In this document: positions 60,228 to 64,000 of the stretch, piece after piece | Numbering within the stretch: position 1 is the stretch's first letter | Layout: each line of letters starts with the position of its first letter | Source of the DNA: Candidatus Poribacteria bacterium | GTDB taxonomy: Bacteria; Poribacteria; WGA-4E; PCPOR2b | Assembly (NCBI GenBank): GCA_003635265.1 | Contig: PYIZ01000028.1 | Coordinates: forward strand, 1 to 64,000 | DNA length: 64,000 bases | Direction of reading: 5' to 3' | Made by a program: the position numbers and the translations under genes | Notes under the pieces: model-generated | The model's database searches: none | Told to the model about the DNA's origin: nothing | The model's input: the letters and a program-made list of their open reading frames with translations, nothing else

Positions 60228-61070
60228 ATGAAATCACATGTCCATGTTTTCCATACAAAGCATGACTTCAATCCCAAATTAGCCTGGGCAGCGTTTCAAC
60301 TATTAGCCGAGGTTGATTCTGATGGCATTTCGGCCACCAACTTGCACAACGTCGCAAAAGCAGTAGGATCGCCCTTAACTCAACGTTCTAATTTAAGTAA
60401 GCTGCTTGGCTCTATGCAGGACGTTGGATTAATTGAAAAAACGCAAGATGGGGTTGTGCTTTCCGAGGGAGGACGCGCCCTCGTAAAAGGAATTGGAGGC
60501 TATGAGATAAGCTTTCGGGCAGCGGTTCATTGCCTTTACGCTTGGAAATGGATTTGGGAACAAAATCCTCGGGTTGCTTCACCATCATGGAGCTACCGTC
60601 AGGTGTTAAGACAAATATTAGATTCCGGATCTGCAGGTATTGACCCGGATGAAATTGTGTTGCAGCTAGTTTTCGCCGCTGAAGAACAATTCAAAGCTGT
60701 GAAAGTTTCCTTTAGCAGATCAAGCGTGAGTGGTGTGACAATGTGGCTTGAATCTCAGGCGTTGCCTCTTGTTCAAAAAGAGGGACATCGCATCCGGTGT
60801 CAGAATGCTTCAACTCCTATGGTCGACTCTATGCGCCTTCATTTAGCTGCACTTTGCGGTCTTAATAGTGGTGAGGTCGTGTTGGATGATAAGAATATGC
60901 AGTTGCTGGCGGAGTCCGTTCTAATCCGGTCAGACGAACTAGTGAGTTCAATAGAAGATTTTATGCACGATAGTGAGGAATTTTTGTTGATATCAACGAC
61001 ACCAAATCGCGTAATCTTCAAAGACACGAAAGATCCATTCATTGAATGGATAGTCAAATCTGCTGTATGA
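60228..61070 (+). CDS. Winged-helix protein, DpdG-like by position
   Basis: About 280 aa. An N-terminal winged-helix domain (LAWAAFQLLAEVDSDGISATNLHNVAKAVG, NLSKLLGSMQDVGLIEKTQDGVVLSEGGRAL), a helical middle with SFRAAVHCLYAWKWIWEQNP and WSYRQVLRQILDSGSAGIDPDEIVLQL, and a C-terminal part ending DPFIEWIVKSAV. It may bind DNA or regulate the ATPase. The order TGT-like / winged helix / large ATPase recalls the dpdG-dpdH pair of 7-deazaguanine DNA systems, but identity is inferred from memory and order, not from a strong motif. The start is taken as ATG 60228 (TTG 60222 possible); no clear SD, so translation may be coupled to the gene 23 nt upstream. Confidence 0.8.
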   Translation: MKSHVHVFHTKHDFNPKLAWAAFQLLAEVDSDGISATNLHNVAKAVGSPLTQRSNLSKLLGSMQDVGLIEKTQDGVVLSEGGRALVKGIGGYEISFRAAVHCLYAWKWIWEQNPRVASPSWSYRQVLRQILDSGSAGIDPDEIVLQLVFAAEEQFKAVKVSFSRSSVSGVTMWLESQALPLVQKEGHRIRCQNASTPMVDSMRLHLAALCGLNSGEVVLDDKNMQLLAESVLIRSDELVSSIEDFMHDSEEFLLISTTPNRVIFKDTKDPFIEWIVKSAV

Positions 61071-61105
61071 GCACCGAATGCAGAAGATAGTCATAGAGAG
61101 AACTT

Positions 61106-64000
61106 ATGGACGATAGCCACAAAGAACGCTTGCAACTGTTACCTATAGCAGATACTATTGGTGGTACGGCTGCACGGGAAAATCCAAGAAGGACACTTGA
61201 CCATTATAACCATCTTGCCAACCAACTTTGGCTGTCATCAAAAGTTAGTGATGTCGCAGATGGTGTATTTTTAAGAGTGCAGCAAGGATACACCGCGTGG
61301 GGAAGTCTAAGTGGGCCGTATGGATTCGGCAAAACAGCATCTGCAATTGCTTTATGGGCACATGCGAAAGATAGTGAGTTTTTAGCAATCCCCCCTTTAT
61401 CGTGTACCAGTTTTGATGAATTAGCTTCTGGAATTGCCGCGCTTGCTGGCGAGCAAAATCCAAAAATTAAAAAACAGATTAATAAACTATTTGAGGATGT
61501 TTTCACAAAAGGGCTAAATCCGATGGTGCAGGAAGATGCCAAACGTTACTCTGTGCCTTCCCGTAGAGTTCGTCAAATCTATCAAGATAAGTTTTCTGCC
61601 GGCCAGTTCACATTAGACAGTCAGTCCCGCCGAACCGTTGAGTTTCTATCAAAACTTGGAGCACTTGCAGCGAAAGATTCAAAGGGGTTAGTGATTATCC
61701 TTGATGAACTTCAGCAGTTGCTCGGCCCGCTTGATGCCCGTACTATTGTCCAATTCCGTGAATTTGTCTGGGGAATGCGTACGGAGCGTTCGCCCTGTGG
61801 TATTATTCTTGCCTTGGACTCACTTCTCGAGGCAAAGCTAGCGCGTTGGGCGGCTGACATCCTTCACAGAATTCGTGAAAATGGTCCCTCGCTACAACTG
61901 ACTGATATCTATACCCGCGAATTCCCGGCGTGGCTATGGGATCAGTTAGTCAATGATAGTAGGAAAAGTGGACTAATCTATCAATCGGAGGCATTGTCGG
62001 AGAATGTCCTTCTATCTCTCGGTCAACTTGTCGAAAGGCCAGACCTTGCTAATGGTCCAAGGACCGTTGTAGATGTCTTCACTCGAGCAGTAACTTATCA
62101 TCAAGAAACAGGTTCAAGTTATGATATACCTAATCTCGTTAGCGATGTTCATCAAGGTCAATTTCGTTACTTTGGGGAAGGTGCAACAATACAAAGTGTC
62201 CTAACCCACATTCTCTCAGACGAGTGGATTTCTCAGGATGAGGAGCGCAAAACATTAGTAACAACACTTGCAGCTTTCCCACAGGGCTGTTCCCAAGAAA
62301 TGCTTCAATGCTACCTCCCTGATAAAAAGCAACTGAAAAAAACAAGATCAGAGTTGTTTGCTCCATTACTTGTTGAACTTTCTGAAGGTTTAGCCTTAGA
62401 ACGATTGCAGCAGGTTCGTCGAATTAATACCAATTGGGAGCAGATTCTGTCGCGCTGTTGGGAAACGTTGCCGGCTCTTGACGCTTTAGCTGCACAGGCC
62501 CCAAGTATGATTCTTCGGACCCTTATCCCAAAACTCTTTCCCAAAGGAACTCCTGCTAAACCTGACTGGGAGCGGCTTTCTGATGATTCAAATGCTATAT
62601 TGACAGGTTGGTATATACTCCGCGGAACTTTTGATGATAACTACCCCCAAAGAGAAATTGCTCTATGCGTATCGGACAAAGAACCGGAGTCGTGGCCATG
62701 GGACGTAGATGCTTGCATTGCGCTCGTGTGTGATAGTAGTGTAGATCCTGATGTCACCCCCAGAGCAGAATTACTAGACAAAGATGACGGCTGCTTCATT
62801 TTGATGCGGTTACCTATATTAAGGCCATTGGAAGATCGAATTCCCGCCGAGTTACAGCGCCATGGGAAACATATCCAGCCGGAGCCATTCCGGCCAGCAA
62901 CTATTTTGGCTGCTTTGCATGACCTTGAAGCATTTTTAGGGGACCAGATTGACAATTCTGACGATGCCGATGTGCTGACCTATCCGGAGGAACAAGCTGA
63001 AGTAAAACAGGTAACGGCGTTCGTTAACATTACGGTAGATTTTGTTCTCCGAGAACTTCTGGCAGGAACGGTAGATGTAGGAATAAGCACGCCAATCTCC
63101 CTTCGGGGACCGGAATTATTACGTGCCTTATTTACACAAGCATGTCGGCGTCGCTTTCCAGAATACCAGACACTAACAAGAACAGAAAAATGGCAGGAAA
63201 TTCTATCAAACTACCGAGAAGGGGTGAGTTCAGATTGGTTGAATCCTGCACAACGCCAAGGTCTTGAAGATATCATCACGCCCAAGGTAGAGATGTACGA
63301 AACTTTGTTCGGTCAAAAGAGTACCGCAGCAGGTGATAGCTTCATCAAAAAACTAGGGACATTTGTCGAAATAAAAAAAGATTCTGAATCATTTGCACTT
63401 CGTTTGGCAATGCATCCGGCAGAAAATACTCTCATTGATTATCTTAAGAAATTTGCTGCCAATCAATTTATACCTCTTAATGCCACTGTAGAGTTCTTAC
63501 GACATCACGGGTATATACATACAGAAACGGAAGAAATTGTAAAAATCCTTGTTGCACGAGAATGTCTTACAAAGGATCCTAACGGAAATATTCGATTCAT
63601 TCCAAGTCCTGAAATTGAACGTGGTCGTTTGCTACAACAAATTGCTGAAATGGATGATCAGCTCTGCCGCCTTGGGATAACCGATGATACTAATTTGATA
63701 AGTCAAAACACCTCCACAACCAACTTACAAAAACACCTCCAGCAGCAGCAAGCGCGTTTAGAATCTTTTGCTAAGGAAGAAATTTCAAATTTGGAGAGTA
63801 GTATTACCTCCCTTCAAGAATTAATAGGGACCGTCAGTGTTCCCGCTATCTCCACTGAGTGGCTAGATTCAGATTTAAGTAGGCACTTAACAGGTATAGC
63901 AATTAAACTCAAGGATACACAAAAGAATCTGTTGAGAACCCTGCGCCGTGAGTTGAAAGGCTTTGAAGAGGAGCTTGATACCGCTTCTAGTCTTTCAGGA
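61106..64000 (+). CDS. Large P-loop ATPase, DpdH/PglY-like, truncated by window edge
   Basis: 965 codons open from ATG 61106 (GAGAGAA upstream) to the end of the window without a stop. Walker A SLSGPYGFGKTASAIALW (residues 70-77), Walker B GLVIILDELQQLLGPL (about 195-208), then IVQFREFVWGMRTERSPCGIILALDSLL as a sensor-like segment. The middle is long and mixed; near the visible end is a coiled-coil (LQKHLQQQQARLESFAKEEISNLESSI... LKDTQKNLLRTLRRELKGFEEELD). The architecture fits the very large ATPases of phage-defence systems (DpdH; BrxC/PglY). Adjacent to the winged-helix gene (35 nt) and probably in the same operon. It likely powers restriction or modification by partners beyond the window. 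Confidence 0.85.
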   Translation, partial: MDDSHKERLQLLPIADTIGGTAARENPRRTLDHYNHLANQLWLSSKVSDVADGVFLRVQQGYTAWGSLSGPYGFGKTASAIALWAHAKDSEFLAIPPLSCTSFDELASGIAALAGEQNPKIKKQINKLFEDVFTKGLNPMVQEDAKRYSVPSRRVRQIYQDKFSAGQFTLDSQSRRTVEFLSKLGALAAKDSKGLVIILDELQQLLGPLDARTIVQFREFVWGMRTERSPCGIILALDSLLEAKLARWAADILHRIRENGPSLQLTDIYTREFPAWLWDQLVNDSRKSGLIYQSEALSENVLLSLGQLVERPDLANGPRTVVDVFTRAVTYHQETGSSYDIPNLVSDVHQGQFRYFGEGATIQSVLTHILSDEWISQDEERKTLVTTLAAFPQGCSQEMLQCYLPDKKQLKKTRSELFAPLLVELSEGLALERLQQVRRINTNWEQILSRCWETLPALDALAAQAPSMILRTLIPKLFPKGTPAKPDWERLSDDSNAILTGWYILRGTFDDNYPQREIALCVSDKEPESWPWDVDACIALVCDSSVDPDVTPRAELLDKDDGCFILMRLPILRPLEDRIPAELQRHGKHIQPEPFRPATILAALHDLEAFLGDQIDNSDDADVLTYPEEQAEVKQVTAFVNITVDFVLRELLAGTVDVGISTPISLRGPELLRALFTQACRRRFPEYQTLTRTEKWQEILSNYREGVSSDWLNPAQRQGLEDIITPKVEMYETLFGQKSTAAGDSFIKKLGTFVEIKKDSESFALRLAMHPAENTLIDYLKKFAANQFIPLNATVEFLRHHGYIHTETEEIVKILVARECLTKDPNGNIRFIPSPEIERGRLLQQIAEMDDQLCRLGITDDTNLISQNTSTTNLQKHLQQQQARLESFAKEEISNLESSITSLQELIGTVSVPAISTEWLDSDLSRHLTGIAIKLKDTQKNLLRTLRRELKGFEEELDTASSLSG

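Noticed and set aside
1-64000. CRISPR array, tRNA or rRNA genes.
   Set aside because: No regularly spaced direct repeats and no cloverleaf or rRNA-like sequence were seen by eye; tRNAscan-SE would be needed to exclude short tRNAs in the gaps.

Overview
The window looks like chromosomal DNA of an uncultured bacterium of the Candidatus Poribacteria type or a close relative (an inference from gene content; there is no rRNA or other marker here). The pointers are: two phytanoyl-CoA-dioxygenase-like enzymes, two Gfo/Idh/MocA oxidoreductases with small-molecule dehydrogenases around them, a secreted WD40 + metzincin + dockerin + FlgD-like protein, a DUF5916 outer-membrane protein, Ycf48-like BNR lipoproteins, a MoxR/DUF58/vWA/ABC cluster, and many short intergenic palindromes (GTAGGG...CCCTAC). 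Lipoproteins, a TonB receptor and beta-barrels show a cell with an outer membrane. Start codons are mixed: several genes clearly begin at GTG or TTG behind a strong Shine-Dalgarno (SD).

Layout. 1-900: an IS5-type insertion sequence. 1.0-7.5 kb: an orphan small gene, then envelope genes on the minus strand: DUF362 protein / small lipoprotein / beta-barrel, and BNR lipoprotein / TlpA-like lipoprotein / peroxiredoxin-like lipoprotein. The last has an in-frame TGA exactly where the family has its first active-site Cys, followed by a perfect hairpin of bacterial SECIS type, so it is read here as a selenoprotein. 7.5-11.4 kb: aminotransferase, Gfo/Idh/MocA, CurA-like reductase and a Fur regulator. 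11.5-14 kb: membrane protein / OLD-like ATPase / PIN-like nuclease, a possible defence or toxin module. 14-24.6 kb: DNA repair (Ogt), Uma2 nuclease, DUF5916 barrel, dehydrogenase pair, the mosaic secreted protease and a terpene-cyclase-fold secreted protein. 24.8-33 kb: small regulators and catabolic-type enzymes. 33-36.2 kb: a TonB receptor with a strange Leu-Pro-Pro repeat insert. 36.5-53.5 kb: a long minus-strand MoxR / ABC / BatA-like vWA / vWA-GATase / DUF58 cluster, split by a block of unrelated genes (SRPBCC, beta-lactamase fold, MazEF, TIR-TPR). 53.8-58.3 kb: miscellaneous genes, a decayed stretch and an IS remnant.

58.4-64 kb (right edge): a co-directional operon behind a consensus-like promoter. 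It encodes a GNAT acetyltransferase fused to a tRNA-guanine-transglycosylase-like domain with its catalytic residues and zinc ligands, a winged-helix protein, and a large P-loop ATPase that runs off the window. This resembles the DpdA / DpdG / DpdH parts of 7-deazaguanine DNA-modification systems, but the GNAT fusion is unfamiliar to me. It is the best candidate for an undescribed system in the window.
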